A DNA stretch of 64,000 nt from Paenibacillus sp. LS1 (lineage in GTDB: Bacteria > Bacillota > Bacilli > Paenibacillales > Paenibacillaceae), in NCBI RefSeq assembly GCF_026013365.1, contig NZ_JAPDOE010000001.1, positions 1,178,001-1,242,000 of the forward strand, in the 5' to 3' direction. Made by a program: the position numbers and the translations under genes. Shown here piece by piece: positions 1-10,630 of the stretch (position 1 is its first letter; the number at the start of each line of letters is the position of its first letter). Below the pieces are notes generated by a model. That model ran no database searches. It was given only the letters and a program-made list of their open reading frames with translations, and was not told the origin of the DNA.

Positions 1-319
1 CTATCCCTTTTTCCTCATCAAAATACTCTTCAAGTTTCACCATATTCTCATCGTCTGCATATACAATAAGTCCCCCGGAGTCTCCCTCAACAGTTGGATT
101 ATACTCATTCTTGACATCCATCACGAACTCTTCAATTCCGGTTAATTCCGTGAAAAACATATATATTGGAGACTCTCCGTGTCTTAGTTCCAGTACCCCA
201 TGATCAGTACTGTACCTTCTATGATCGTCAGTCAATACTTCCCACCCTGAGTCAAGTTCGGATTCATTGAATTCATCAAAATAAATTAGCCCTTTTTCCT
301 GACGTTTCACAATTCCCAT
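1..319 (-). CDS. Partial tail-associated beta-sandwich protein (N-terminal 106 residues)
   Basis: The gene starts at an ATG (319-317) behind a GGAGGA ribosome binding site and stays open to the left edge, so only the N-terminus is seen. The sequence is acidic and beta-rich (FDEFNESELDSGWEV near the start, then GDSGGLIVYADDENMVKLEEY). That pattern resembles concanavalin-A/DUF1349-like jelly-roll modules and the C-terminal module of the 1,861-residue protein two genes upstream. It follows the 1,548-residue gene by 16 nt and so is the next gene of the tail operon. A role as a tail fibre or surface-binding protein is inferred from position and fold resemblance only; the C-terminus is outside the window. 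Confidence 0.6.
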   Translation of the reverse strand, partial: MGIVKRQEKGLIYFDEFNESELDSGWEVLTDDHRRYSTDHGVLELRHGESPIYMFFTELTGIEEFVMDVKNEYNPTVEGDSGGLIVYADDENMVKLEEYFDEEKGI

Positions 320-335
320 CCAGATCCTCCTTTCT

Positions 336-3300
336 TTACGTGAATAACCATATCCGTTTACCGATTACACACATTTTCGGCCTTGCTTTCCAAACTTCCA
401 GCAAGCATTTAATAAGCGCTTCAACACACTTGTCTCCTCCACCGCCTTCACAATAAGGAATGACATAGACGTCATCACATATCCAGTTGGTCAGTTCCAT
501 CCAGTCCAGATTAGCGTATTCGTAGCTCCGCGTACCCACTTCTTGAAGTGAGGTGAACACCCATTTGAATTCATGTTTGCCTTTGGGCACTGGATGTGAA
601 AATGTATAGTATCCACCCTCTTGGGTGAATGTTTTGATCAGCTCATCGTCAATGAAGAAATCCAGTTGACAATCAAACGGCTCAGGAACCCACACCCATC
701 TTTCGTAGGCTTTGAAGTCATGCAGCCGGAAGGTGGTCAGATATCGTTTTCCTGTCCAGTCGCTGATCTGCCCCTTCTGATCTGTTGTAATCTCCACCTT
801 ATACTTGCTATAAGGCTTGGGAGCCAGATCATTCAGTTCGAAACCCCGATATCCGTCTCCGTAATACTTTTCATCCCATAATACTTTTCCGTCCTCGCGG
901 GTAATTTTCACGCCCATATTACTGTTATCGCAACCGCCCATCCAGATCGGTTTGTTATCCCATACTTCAAAGTGAGTCACCTCTGCCCAGGATGGATCAA
1001 TTTTACTGTTATCATCAAGTTGCATCGATCCGCCCCAGATCATCGCTCCATCTCCCGGGCAGCCCTGCTCAAATCGAATGCGGATCTCGTAATTTTTCTT
1101 CTGATCTGATGTATTTTCTACCTCAATAGAAATGATTTGATCATCTTCATTTGTAACTGGTCGAGTATCAATTACTTGCCCTTCTTCAAGAGTTTCGATC
1201 ACAATTTTAGTTCCCGAACAAGCTCTACTTATATTTTTATATAAACGAATTACATCGAGCCAGGCATGACTCCCACCATCTGGCGCGGTCGTAACTGGTC
1301 CAGGCGGATTCCATGTATCCTCCCCAGGATGTGGCGATTGTCCTTCCAAATATAATCGTCCCTGTGAATCTGTACAGTACGCATTCCAAGATTCTCTAAA
1401 ACGTCCTCCACTAAGTGTAAATCCTCCAGCATCCAAGCCACTACCGCCAGCTGCACCTGCTGCTTTATGCAAACTGTATTGAACTGTGTATGCCTTACCA
1501 GATAATGTATAAGGAGAAAAATCCATATTGTACGTCTGTATCTGTCCATTACTTGCCGGGTAACGATAGGAGTAAAGTGTTGAACCTATAGTTTTATCGA
1601 TCAAATCAACCAATACATACGTTTCACTATCCGTTCTGTTTGGATAAACCAGATTGCCGCCGTTCAATCCGGCAGAATCTTTTGTTTTAATGGATAGATT
1701 CTTAATAGAAGCATGGTAGAGAAAACCATCTTTATCTTGATCACTATCACCAAAAGTATCCGTAATGCCAATACAGATATAGTAATATCCTGCTTTCAAA
1801 TTAGGGACTGTTTCAGAAAAGGTCGCTGCTGTGTTCCAGTCTGAAGCACTTATGTTTTTGTAATTTACTTTCCCGTTATTCTTACCCCTGTTATTTTTTT
1901 CATTTAATATTATTCGTTTTGTACCAGATTCAGGATAAAAGTAAACTCTAAATCTCGCTTTTTGTTGATCCCCATCTTTCAGATAACAAATATATCTAAA
2001 ATCAATGCTAAACTCGCCTTCACAGTAAAAACGTTGATAAATCATTTTGGTATGTGGACTATCAAACTCCGTTTTCGGATCCCCAGGAGATAGACTTTTC
2101 ACATTTAATCCGTAATAATTATTTTCTTTATTTTGATAAATGGTACCTGGTTCCGCATAATACTGTCTCATCATGTCCGAAGTTCGAATGGGTCGTAAAC
2201 CCGTGTTGTTTAATTTCTTTATAGGATATACCTTTAGCGTCTCAACATAATCAATTTTACCAATGTGAGGAGCATAAAAATCCCGGGTAATATATTTACC
2301 TTCATCCAGAAGTCTATGACTACCGTCATAAATTGCTCCTTCATTTTTCCATCCCCACAGACTCGTCTGTTCAGACCGTCCTGAATAAGAATTTTGTCCA
2401 TACTGAATATCATGATTTTTCATTCCACTATGAAAACATACTTCTCCAAATGGACTTGTAGTCGAACCATTTGACGGACCATTTCCGGTACCGTTTCCTC
2501 CCGGATTTGTATAACTGCTGCCAGATCCACCTGGGTTACCGTCGCTAGGCACATATGCCTTACCATCCCGGTAAATCCAGCGAAAACGGTGACTGCCTGA
2601 GGAAACTGGATACATACAGTTTGTTCCATCGTTTCCATTGGACTGATTCCCTGTCCAGACTGTAACGCCATCTACTTGAAGCTCCAATTTCTCTCCGGGA
2701 TCGAAATCTCCACCATACTGCCAGAATATATAACCGGGCTTATTTAACTGAGCTTCGAGTTCGCAGATGAATTCCTGATTGTGCCCCTGAGCCCACATCA
2801 CACCATCACCAGCAATTAGCTCCTTCCATTCCCAGCTTCCTGTAAATCTTAATCTTGAACTAATTTTGTCTTCTTCATTGAACAGCTCATAAAAAACCAA
2901 TTCATCTCGATTCGCGCCCGTTTCCGGATCATAATTATAGTCCATCGCAGGATAGATTCGCATGTGTTCTTTAATCGTCAGCTTCGTACCTGGATTTAAC
3001 TCGGAACGATATGTAATTGTGTCGTTATTCGTTTCCGTGGTTGCTCCAGCATCCGTTACATCCCACCCGCGTGTCACATCAACATATGAACCTAGCGGAG
3101 ACGTTGTGCGATATGTATTACCTGTGTTATTGCCATAGGTAAACAACTTATCCAACTGATATTTAAAGGGTTCCTCCGTTAAACTATCTCTGATTCGAAA
3201 TTGGATTACGTTGTTTCCAGCTTGCAAAGGAATGCGTACTTGTTCGCCATTACCATTCGTCGTTGTATAATGAACAGACATACCATTTACAGTAACCTCA

Positions 3301-4982
3301 AAAGCTTCAGTAGGCCGTAGCTGATGCTTATAGCTGAATATGAACCATCCATCATCCGGCAAAGTTATTATGGTTTGAGCAATCATATCTCCCTGCTTCG
3401 GTTCATCCAGACGAAGCACATTCCCTTGATTCACCCAACTCGGATTTCCCGACATATACCATTCATATTCCCCAATGCCTTGTCCATAGTGAAACGGTTC
3501 CCAATGATCAATTTCTCGTTGAGGACAAGTTACTTCGAGTGAACCTCTCAAATCCACCGTCGTATCCGGCCCTGCTACAATTTCATATTCGATTTTAGCC
3601 TGGTTGGTCTCTGTTTCTGAATAGTCCCCATTCAGTTTCCATTCAACACCATGCACTGAGCGAGCATAGCTACCATGATCTCCATCTCCACGCTGGGTCC
3701 GCTGAAAAAATTCATCATCAAAAAACAACTGATACTCATAATCGGGATACGGCTCTTCATCCACACCCATTTTGTATGCAAATGAAACCGTACCATCACA
3801 TTCGTTGTCCAGATCCATCGTCATGGTTTTCTTACGCAAATCATCCGTAATGAACTGTCCTTTAAAATGAGCCTGTGCCACACTTTGTGGTGATCTTACA
3901 ACCCAGTTACCATACTCATATACGTCCTCACCATCCAGATCGTAATCTTTCGGAGCAGGCGGCTTGCGTGTATCCACAATCTCAACGACTTCAACATCCT
4001 TGATATAGATGCCATTGTTCTGCCATACCTCTGGTCTCATTTTGCGGATTAACCAGTCGAACTTGTACATCTGCCCTGGCTGCAACATAAATGCAGCTTC
4101 CTGCCATCCGCTATTCTCGCTCCATTCACCTCCGACTTGCTGCCCATTAATATAGAACAGCATGCCATTACCGCGCTTGGCACTAGCCAGGTACTTGAAC
4201 CTGATCTGTCCATAACGCTTCACACGCCAGTTAAATGTTATTTTGGATGAGTTGCCAATCTCCAGAAGCCCTAAATCCAGTTTTAAGATCATCTCAGAAC
4301 CAGATTGTTCATTTCGGCCTACGGAGTGAACAGCTACCCATTCCTGATCCTCCGTTGATGATACATATCTGAAGAAATCAGGGAATTTATTGGAGAAAGG
4401 GACGTCCTTTTTCATCGAGAAGAGCGGGATCTCATATACGGTTGCATCAAAATGATTAAAGTAATTCCCACTAAAATGATGGTAGTAGGGTGCCGGACAG
4501 ATCGGCAATGACACACCGTGATGACTACCGCCAGGCTTCTGGGCGTTTTCAAGAATTTTGTGAATACAATCTTTCACCATTTGCAGTACTCGCTGATATT
4601 GTGTTTTATCTGGAGGCTGCTGCTGTTCTACCCACCATTCTATCCTGCGGTACATATTCCACAGTGCTTCACGGCATCGTACACTCGCATACCACGACTT
4701 ATCTTTCAGATATTGCTCAATGATTTGATCAATACTGTTTTCCAGTGCATCCAATTGAACCGTCTGCCATCGTCCTATCTGACCGTAACCTTGATCACCC
4801 AGAATAGGATTATTTTCTTCGCCATGCCGGTCCGTTTCACTTCTCGGTGCATTGGGACTCTCCGGGAGATGCTCTGGATGGTTAGGATTGGCATAATCGT
4901 CTTTATCAGCTATCTTAACTCTCATATTGGCGAACAACACGCCTTTTTGAGACATTGTAAATAATCCAAATGTATGACCCAT
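336..4982 (-). CDS. Very large tail-associated protein with repeated beta-sandwich modules (1,548 aa)
   Basis: The family is not recognised by name. The ATG at 4982 follows a GAGGTG ribosome binding site. The first ~150 residues are charged and helical (DALENSIDQIIEQYLKD region), a likely attachment or trimerisation part. The rest is a series of beta-rich modules. Several end in a similar strand with an aromatic-basic pattern (YKFDWLIRK near 310, HRFRWIYRDG near 775, HEFKWVFTS near 1495), as in carbohydrate-binding jelly rolls. A Gly/Asn/Ser-rich linker lies near residues 790-820. There is no signal peptide or membrane segment. It sits at the distal end of the tail operon, where fibre and receptor-binding proteins are usual. 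Tail fibre or host-surface binding is an inference. Confidence 0.6.
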   Translation of the reverse strand: MGHTFGLFTMSQKGVLFANMRVKIADKDDYANPNHPEHLPESPNAPRSETDRHGEENNPILGDQGYGQIGRWQTVQLDALENSIDQIIEQYLKDKSWYASVRCREALWNMYRRIEWWVEQQQPPDKTQYQRVLQMVKDCIHKILENAQKPGGSHHGVSLPICPAPYYHHFSGNYFNHFDATVYEIPLFSMKKDVPFSNKFPDFFRYVSSTEDQEWVAVHSVGRNEQSGSEMILKLDLGLLEIGNSSKITFNWRVKRYGQIRFKYLASAKRGNGMLFYINGQQVGGEWSENSGWQEAAFMLQPGQMYKFDWLIRKMRPEVWQNNGIYIKDVEVVEIVDTRKPPAPKDYDLDGEDVYEYGNWVVRSPQSVAQAHFKGQFITDDLRKKTMTMDLDNECDGTVSFAYKMGVDEEPYPDYEYQLFFDDEFFQRTQRGDGDHGSYARSVHGVEWKLNGDYSETETNQAKIEYEIVAGPDTTVDLRGSLEVTCPQREIDHWEPFHYGQGIGEYEWYMSGNPSWVNQGNVLRLDEPKQGDMIAQTIITLPDDGWFIFSYKHQLRPTEAFEVTVNGMSVHYTTTNGNGEQVRIPLQAGNNVIQFRIRDSLTEEPFKYQLDKLFTYGNNTGNTYRTTSPLGSYVDVTRGWDVTDAGATTETNNDTITYRSELNPGTKLTIKEHMRIYPAMDYNYDPETGANRDELVFYELFNEEDKISSRLRFTGSWEWKELIAGDGVMWAQGHNQEFICELEAQLNKPGYIFWQYGGDFDPGEKLELQVDGVTVWTGNQSNGNDGTNCMYPVSSGSHRFRWIYRDGKAYVPSDGNPGGSGSSYTNPGGNGTGNGPSNGSTTSPFGEVCFHSGMKNHDIQYGQNSYSGRSEQTSLWGWKNEGAIYDGSHRLLDEGKYITRDFYAPHIGKIDYVETLKVYPIKKLNNTGLRPIRTSDMMRQYYAEPGTIYQNKENNYYGLNVKSLSPGDPKTEFDSPHTKMIYQRFYCEGEFSIDFRYICYLKDGDQQKARFRVYFYPESGTKRIILNEKNNRGKNNGKVNYKNISASDWNTAATFSETVPNLKAGYYYICIGITDTFGDSDQDKDGFLYHASIKNLSIKTKDSAGLNGGNLVYPNRTDSETYVLVDLIDKTIGSTLYSYRYPASNGQIQTYNMDFSPYTLSGKAYTVQYSLHKAAGAAGGSGLDAGGFTLSGGRFRESWNAYCTDSQGRLYLEGQSPHPGEDTWNPPGPVTTAPDGGSHAWLDVIRLYKNISRACSGTKIVIETLEEGQVIDTRPVTNEDDQIISIEVENTSDQKKNYEIRIRFEQGCPGDGAMIWGGSMQLDDNSKIDPSWAEVTHFEVWDNKPIWMGGCDNSNMGVKITREDGKVLWDEKYYGDGYRGFELNDLAPKPYSKYKVEITTDQKGQISDWTGKRYLTTFRLHDFKAYERWVWVPEPFDCQLDFFIDDELIKTFTQEGGYYTFSHPVPKGKHEFKWVFTSLQEVGTRSYEYANLDWMELTNWICDDVYVIPYCEGGGGDKCVEALIKCLLEVWKARPKMCVIGKRIWLFT

Positions 4983-5009
4983 AAAATCACCTCGTACTCG
5001 CTCTATACG

Positions 5010-5036
5010 AAAAAAAGAACACTGAGTTAATCAGTG
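5010..5036 (-). terminator. Hairpin plus U-tract overlapping the stop codon of the 1,861-aa gene
   Basis: CACTGA (minus strand) pairs with TCAGTG around a 5-nt loop and is followed by TTCTTTTTTT. The TAA stop codon (5029-5027) lies in the loop. The short stem suggests partial termination, since the next gene (336-4982) appears to have no other promoter. Confidence 0.65.
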
Positions 5037-8000
5037 CCCGTTAAATCGTATTGTAGTTTGGAATCGGTATAGATTTGCAGTTTACCTTTCATGATGGATA
5101 CTGAGATTGTGTACCATCGATCCCTTTCCCATTTAAAAGGTTGCATCGGAGAACCTACAGACTCTTTTCTACCCGCGACGACATGATACAGCTGCATCGG
5201 TGTCCTCATATCTAGAGCGTTTGTAGAATCACCACCATTGACCATGAACATCCAATAGTTATTGGCATCTTGCATTTTAAAAATAATACCAACGCCATCG
5301 TCACCCTTCTCGTTCTCATCTACCTTGAAATCAACGGAGAATTTATACTGATCGCCCAGAAAATTATTCCGGTACCATCCGTTAATTTGAGAAGTTTCAT
5401 TTTTACTATAAAACTTGCCGAGGAGCTCATCCCGTTTCCAATCGCCGCCTCCGAATTGAACCCAATCATCCGCCTGAACAAGTTCAAGTGCATCCATCTC
5501 TTTGGAGTATGGGAAATAAACGTTGAACGGGTCATGAGGATCATACTCTTCGGGCACGCCAAAACCACCCTCCCAGTCTTCAGGATTCATTCCGTGGTCC
5601 AACAGATTATCGGTATAATCGAAAACAAGTCCCTGCGCGGTAGTATCCATAAGAGGCAGATATCCCTCAGTGATCCGATCCCGATAAGCCAACACCGAAT
5701 CAACTTCAATCTCAGAAGCCCTTCCTTCCACTTTGGCTTCGTGATAGATCTTCATAAGATGTGCTGTTCGTTCAGGCAGAAATGCAAAAAGCTGTTCCAA
5801 ATACTCTGCCCGCATCTCAGGTCGTTCAGCGAAAATAAAGCCCGTGATCACCTGCGCACATCGTTCCTCAAAGGTTGCGAATGTATCCTCCGGATTCTGC
5901 AATTCAGACAAACGAGCATTCGCAAATGTTGCCTCTCGTGTCTGGTTTTCCAGATGAGATATTCGTTTATCCTCTCGTTCTACAGTGATGACATCCTGTT
6001 GAACAAGTGCCACTCTGCCCTCAAAATCTGCATATGAAAAATCATCGACTTCTTGTCCTGACCCGCTTAATTTGATTGACATGTTAGTATCTTCTGTATT
6101 TAATTCGCCATTAAGATTATTCTTAAACGCAGTCGTCATTTCGTATTGCCCTGTAGACTCAAGTGGTCCGGCTTCACCGGATAATCCTGCCCCAACATTA
6201 GCGTGGTGCGCTGAGTTCGAGCCAGTCCATGTAAAATCGATTAATTCACCATCCACATGTCCTTTCTTTCCTTCTGAACCATCTAGAAGAGAAACATCTT
6301 GTTCCAACTTGCTAGCATTTAATTGCTCTCCCACATGCCCATGCTGTTGGATTTTTAATGCTTCAGACATAGTAACAATTGAAGAATAATTGCTCGTCTT
6401 GTCACTCATTAAAGATTGCTCCCAATCAGCTTGGGAATTACCTTTTATGCTTAACAAACCGGATTCAAACGTAGCCGGCAATGGATTCAGAATTCCAGCT
6501 ATATCTTCCTCAAGACCTGTGATTCGCTCGCTCTTTGATCCGTTCCACTGTTCTTCAACATACGAATCTCTTACACGTTTATCTCCATTGTTGGTGAAGT
6601 GGTATTCGGAACTTTTACCACCCTTAGTCGCGAGAAGATTTTCTTCCAAATTGCCATATTGAGGCTTGGTTGAAAAAAGCAGTTCTTCAATTTTTCCATA
6701 CTGAGGTTTAATTCCGAGTAGCTGCTCTTCCAAGTTGCCATACTGGTATTTAGTTGCCTGCAACTCCTCTTCAATCTGCCCATATTTGAGCGGCAAACCT
6801 CCAATGGATTCTACTGGCACGTCTGCGTACTTAGGTTTATCTCCACTGTCAAGATATTGCTCCATCAAACCATATTGATATTTGTTAGCAACCCACTGGC
6901 TCTCCAGATTTCCCTGTTGTGGCTTATCAGCTACCCACTGCTGTTCCAGATTACCCAGCTTGTATACCTGACCTTGAAAATCTTCATTTACCCATGAATC
7001 TTTCAATTGTGTAGCATGTTCAACTCGACCTGATTGCTCTGCCAATCGTTCTGAGTTCATGGCCAATTGCATTCCGTCTTTCATGTTTGCCTGTTTTAAT
7101 TCCATATAACTGTAAAATAATCTTTTTTCCGTTACACCCAGTCGATGATTCGTTTCCCCCATATAACCATCATCCCATTGCATTTCACGCAAATCCTGAC
7201 ATCCAAGGCCATAGCCTTCACTAGATAGACCTTGGCGTAAAAATGGATCTCCTAATTCATAACCCTCACTTGTATTTGCATGACGAATTCCAGAAGTACT
7301 GGAGGTATACAACTGAATGACCTGAGCTTTTCTCATTTGTGAAGAAGCTCCTGAGACTATCTCTCCAGTCTGTTGAAGCTCACGACTAACAGGACTGCCT
7401 AAGTTATATTCCTCACTCACATGCGCTTGTTGACTGAAACGGGCACCAATGGAGTACTCTTCGCTAATATACAGTTCTCGCAGATCTGTCGAACCCGCAA
7501 CGTATGTATTAGAGTGCTCGCCTGACCGAAGGATAGATTCTCCTGTAGCATAATCTTGCTCGTTAAATAATCCATCTCGATCGTGATTAGAGCCATCGAC
7601 TGTTTCATTCACCATGCCAAACTTTTCCTGTGAGTGAGCAGCGCTCATTTCTGATAGATCCTCATCGAAAACTCCTGGAGATGAATCAACAAAACCAAGT
7701 GGAGTATCAAAATTAAAAGTAATCGGTTTGGCATCCCAATCCGCATAAGTCACCTCAATGGTTTCTCCGCGCCGATCAAACTTTGAACCCGTATTTTGCT
7801 CATTCAGCAACCCTACTTGATTATACTCACTGTCTTTTTCCTTGAAGGCCTCGGACATTTTATCATCTACATTCCCCTGACGGGGTAGGTGATCTGCATT
7901 TAGATATGGTGTGTCTGTCCATGCATCATCGGGCTCTTGATATGCTTCTGGCATGTCCATGTCGATGATAACTTGTTTCAATTCTCTAATACCCTCTGAA

Positions 8001-10612
8001 CTGAATGTAACGAGTCCATTATCACTTTGTTTATTTGAACACAAGATACCCACTTCAATTAATGCATCGATTCTCTCTCGAATTCCAGTAAGAAGGTTTT
8101 CATCCATAAAGGCGACATCATCGGTCTGATACATCGCATCAATCATCATCTCCAACACAAGCGCAGGGCGATCTAATAATTCAGCTGCCAGCAATGAATC
8201 TTCCAGATGACCCGGATATAATTTGTTTCCAATCGTTCCACCATCACTGATAAACTTTTTTAGTAAGTCATCCAAGTAAACCATATGCTTCTGCGTCATA
8301 TTTTTTAGGGATTGCCACAATTTCTCTATATTGAGCTCTTTGCTGCCTTTAAGTGCTACATACATCTCATCGTCAAGAAAAAGGTTTTTACTATCCCTAC
8401 TCTTCAGCGCCTCGTAGACCGTATCTTCAATCGTCAATGTCTTATCTTCACGTTCTCCACGTAAAGCTTGGGGTAACCAGATTCCTTGCTCAGTAATGCG
8501 GTTACCCGCACTTGAGGATATTAATTCTATCTCATATGTATCCGTTCGCTCGGCAGCCACTTCTGTTTTGGGAATATACATGGCTCGCGGACCAACATGA
8601 CCCGTATCGAATTGGGAAGATACAAATGATTCAAATTTGTCGACCCTGCGTCCTTCTGAATATTCTCGAAGGAGATGTGCAGCTTCTTTATCTACCCGAG
8701 TGCCCTCAGGTTTATCCCTCTCAACATTAGCGAATTCTACTGTATCTCGATGTGCTTCGGGTTTATTTCGCAAGACATTTCCGAACTCCGTAGCATCCCT
8801 TGATGCAAGAATTTGCTTATTCGTGTCCTCAACCGCTCCAAGTACAACAATAAGTCTGTGAGCCTTGATTTGCGTATTCACATCTTCATTATAAGCAGGA
8901 TTATGATCTATGATTCTTTTGCCCCATGGAAATTCCTGATCTATTGTTGCCGGATTATGACCTATAATACGTTGTCCTCTTGGAAAAGCATTTTGGATCA
9001 CCCAGGGATCACTACGAATATCTCTTAACGCAGATGCAGGATGATACCTATTGGCTGAAGATCTGTCCATATAGGTTTGCACACCTTTAGCCATACTTCC
9101 CCATAGACCTTCCTTATTAATCAAGGTAGGTGCTGTCAGTCGGCTCCGATCCAAATTTATGATCTCGTTTAAAGAAATAATATCATGCTCTAAGCTTCGT
9201 CTATATAACTGTGTTTCCGCTAAAAGTAGTTCTTTATTCGTATCTCTTTCCATTCGGAGAGACTGATGTACCACACTTGGGAATTGGCGTGTTTTCAGCT
9301 TAGCCAGAACAGGTGGACGCATGACTAACCCGTTTTCGAAATCTTTGCGTTGCCCCCATTGTTGTACATACTGCATCTGCGTTTCAAAATCAATATTACG
9401 CAAGGCTTGATTGAACTGAGCCAGTTGCCCTTCGACCTGAAAGTTTCTTTCACCCTGATCTGGCTTATGAACTCTGATTTCTCTCGTATGATCTATTGAT
9501 AAGAGGATTTGCTCATGTACAATTTTCATATATTCTTCTTGTAGGAAGCGTGAAGAATTCCCTATTTGTATGTCATGATCTATGCTTGAATCCCGTTTAT
9601 AGAAACGCTGGGAGTCACTCATAAGCTCGTTGGAGGTGTTCCGATGATGGGTTATTGCAGCTTTTAGCATGTTTCCATATGAAACATCGAGTTCACGCCG
9701 AGTCATTGATGAAGCCAAGTCCAGCTTGGATATCGCAGTATCTTTCAGTCTCTCTTTAACACTGTCAATTACTCTAACTATGATGCTGCGTCGCTCAGTT
9801 TCTTTCAAAGCACCATCCATCACCATTTGCTCCGTGAGCATCGAAACTGTCCGATTAGCTATCGCTAAAATCTCAAGCCGGGTATGCTTCTGATGATCTC
9901 TGGCTGACGCCATGATTCGTTCAACAACGGTTTCAATTGCATCATCTCGATCATAATCTCCAAGATAATCCAGAATAACGTCCTGATCCGTGAAACGAAC
10001 ACCCCATTGGGATGGATGAATTATGTCCAGATTTTTCAGCAAGTTGCGTGTCACTGTAACATTTTTGAATACCCTTAACTCTTTATTATTATCAACACGC
10101 CATGCTTCATCTCCCGTATGCAACTGTCCCGGATGCAGCCACCGCATTCGATCCGCAGCCTTTTGCTCAGAGCTATCCATAAGATGGCTATCTCGAAGAG
10201 ATGTTCGAATTCCTTCAATCACTTCTAAGGACTTATCGGCACCTAATCGATTACGCATAGCCTTAATGCCTTCTTCAATCTCGCTTTGTACCGTATTTCG
10301 TTTGTCTCCAATAGGTATCTCGTTTATCGATACATGATTCCTTGTTCTTCCATCAGACAGAACGATAAATTGTTCTTCTCCTTCCAAATCTCTTTTGATG
10401 GAGTCAATCAATTCGTCTTTTATCGTATCATCAGCAGCGTTCCTTGCCATGTAGAAATCCAGCATCAATATGCTGGCATAACGACTATAAGGAATATATA
10501 CAAACATATAATCCAAAGGCCTGCTTCCTGTACTGCCTATCCTGAGCAAATATCCCTGTGATGTCTGAACAATGTCCCGGATGCTGAAATAGTATTCGTT
10601 TGTTGTGAGCAC
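5027..10612 (-). CDS. Giant repeat-rich tail fibre-like protein with C-terminal lectin-like module (1,861 aa)
   Basis: The GTG start at 10612 follows a GGAGGGGG ribosome binding site at 7-nt spacing; the nearby ATG (10617) is out of frame. The N-terminal ~550 residues are charged and mostly helical. The middle is built of short repeats. One set is PRGQRIIGHNPATIDQEF followed by PWGKRIIDHNPAY (near 545-580). Another is SEEYNLGSPVSRE-type units (near 1040-1160). The clearest is a run of about eight 14-residue units of the form PQYGNLEEQLLATK (nt 6622-6969, residues ~1215-1330). The last ~200 residues resemble a concanavalin-A/LamG-like sandwich (GDQYKFSVDFKVDENEKGDD, then NYWMFMVNGG). No catalytic motif, signal peptide or transmembrane segment was seen. 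A fibrous stalk ending in a glycan-binding module is inferred from architecture and position. Confidence 0.6.
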   Translation of the reverse strand: MLTTNEYYFSIRDIVQTSQGYLLRIGSTGSRPLDYMFVYIPYSRYASILMLDFYMARNAADDTIKDELIDSIKRDLEGEEQFIVLSDGRTRNHVSINEIPIGDKRNTVQSEIEEGIKAMRNRLGADKSLEVIEGIRTSLRDSHLMDSSEQKAADRMRWLHPGQLHTGDEAWRVDNNKELRVFKNVTVTRNLLKNLDIIHPSQWGVRFTDQDVILDYLGDYDRDDAIETVVERIMASARDHQKHTRLEILAIANRTVSMLTEQMVMDGALKETERRSIIVRVIDSVKERLKDTAISKLDLASSMTRRELDVSYGNMLKAAITHHRNTSNELMSDSQRFYKRDSSIDHDIQIGNSSRFLQEEYMKIVHEQILLSIDHTREIRVHKPDQGERNFQVEGQLAQFNQALRNIDFETQMQYVQQWGQRKDFENGLVMRPPVLAKLKTRQFPSVVHQSLRMERDTNKELLLAETQLYRRSLEHDIISLNEIINLDRSRLTAPTLINKEGLWGSMAKGVQTYMDRSSANRYHPASALRDIRSDPWVIQNAFPRGQRIIGHNPATIDQEFPWGKRIIDHNPAYNEDVNTQIKAHRLIVVLGAVEDTNKQILASRDATEFGNVLRNKPEAHRDTVEFANVERDKPEGTRVDKEAAHLLREYSEGRRVDKFESFVSSQFDTGHVGPRAMYIPKTEVAAERTDTYEIELISSSAGNRITEQGIWLPQALRGEREDKTLTIEDTVYEALKSRDSKNLFLDDEMYVALKGSKELNIEKLWQSLKNMTQKHMVYLDDLLKKFISDGGTIGNKLYPGHLEDSLLAAELLDRPALVLEMMIDAMYQTDDVAFMDENLLTGIRERIDALIEVGILCSNKQSDNGLVTFSSEGIRELKQVIIDMDMPEAYQEPDDAWTDTPYLNADHLPRQGNVDDKMSEAFKEKDSEYNQVGLLNEQNTGSKFDRRGETIEVTYADWDAKPITFNFDTPLGFVDSSPGVFDEDLSEMSAAHSQEKFGMVNETVDGSNHDRDGLFNEQDYATGESILRSGEHSNTYVAGSTDLRELYISEEYSIGARFSQQAHVSEEYNLGSPVSRELQQTGEIVSGASSQMRKAQVIQLYTSSTSGIRHANTSEGYELGDPFLRQGLSSEGYGLGCQDLREMQWDDGYMGETNHRLGVTEKRLFYSYMELKQANMKDGMQLAMNSERLAEQSGRVEHATQLKDSWVNEDFQGQVYKLGNLEQQWVADKPQQGNLESQWVANKYQYGLMEQYLDSGDKPKYADVPVESIGGLPLKYGQIEEELQATKYQYGNLEEQLLGIKPQYGKIEELLFSTKPQYGNLEENLLATKGGKSSEYHFTNNGDKRVRDSYVEEQWNGSKSERITGLEEDIAGILNPLPATFESGLLSIKGNSQADWEQSLMSDKTSNYSSIVTMSEALKIQQHGHVGEQLNASKLEQDVSLLDGSEGKKGHVDGELIDFTWTGSNSAHHANVGAGLSGEAGPLESTGQYEMTTAFKNNLNGELNTEDTNMSIKLSGSGQEVDDFSYADFEGRVALVQQDVITVEREDKRISHLENQTREATFANARLSELQNPEDTFATFEERCAQVITGFIFAERPEMRAEYLEQLFAFLPERTAHLMKIYHEAKVEGRASEIEVDSVLAYRDRITEGYLPLMDTTAQGLVFDYTDNLLDHGMNPEDWEGGFGVPEEYDPHDPFNVYFPYSKEMDALELVQADDWVQFGGGDWKRDELLGKFYSKNETSQINGWYRNNFLGDQYKFSVDFKVDENEKGDDGVGIIFKMQDANNYWMFMVNGGDSTNALDMRTPMQLYHVVAGRKESVGSPMQPFKWERDRWYTISVSIMKGKLQIYTDSKLQYDLTGTD
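6622..6969 (-). repeat. Tandem 14-residue (42-nt) repeats inside the 1,861-aa gene
   Basis: About eight consecutive units follow the pattern P/Y-Q-Y-G-x-L/I-E-x-x-L/W-x-x-x-K. Examples are PQQGNLESQWVANK, YQYGNLEEQLLGIK, PQYGKIEELLFSTK and PQYGNLEENLLATK. One unit (PKYADVPVESIGGL) has diverged. The constant 14-residue period argues for a regular fibrous fold. Confidence 0.8.
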
Positions 10613-10630
10613 TGCATCACCCCCTCCAAA

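Noticed and set aside
5270..6037. Plus-strand frame (255 codons) opposite the giant fibre gene
   Set aside because: No ribosome binding site, unlike-protein composition, and the minus-strand gene is continuous with its operon.
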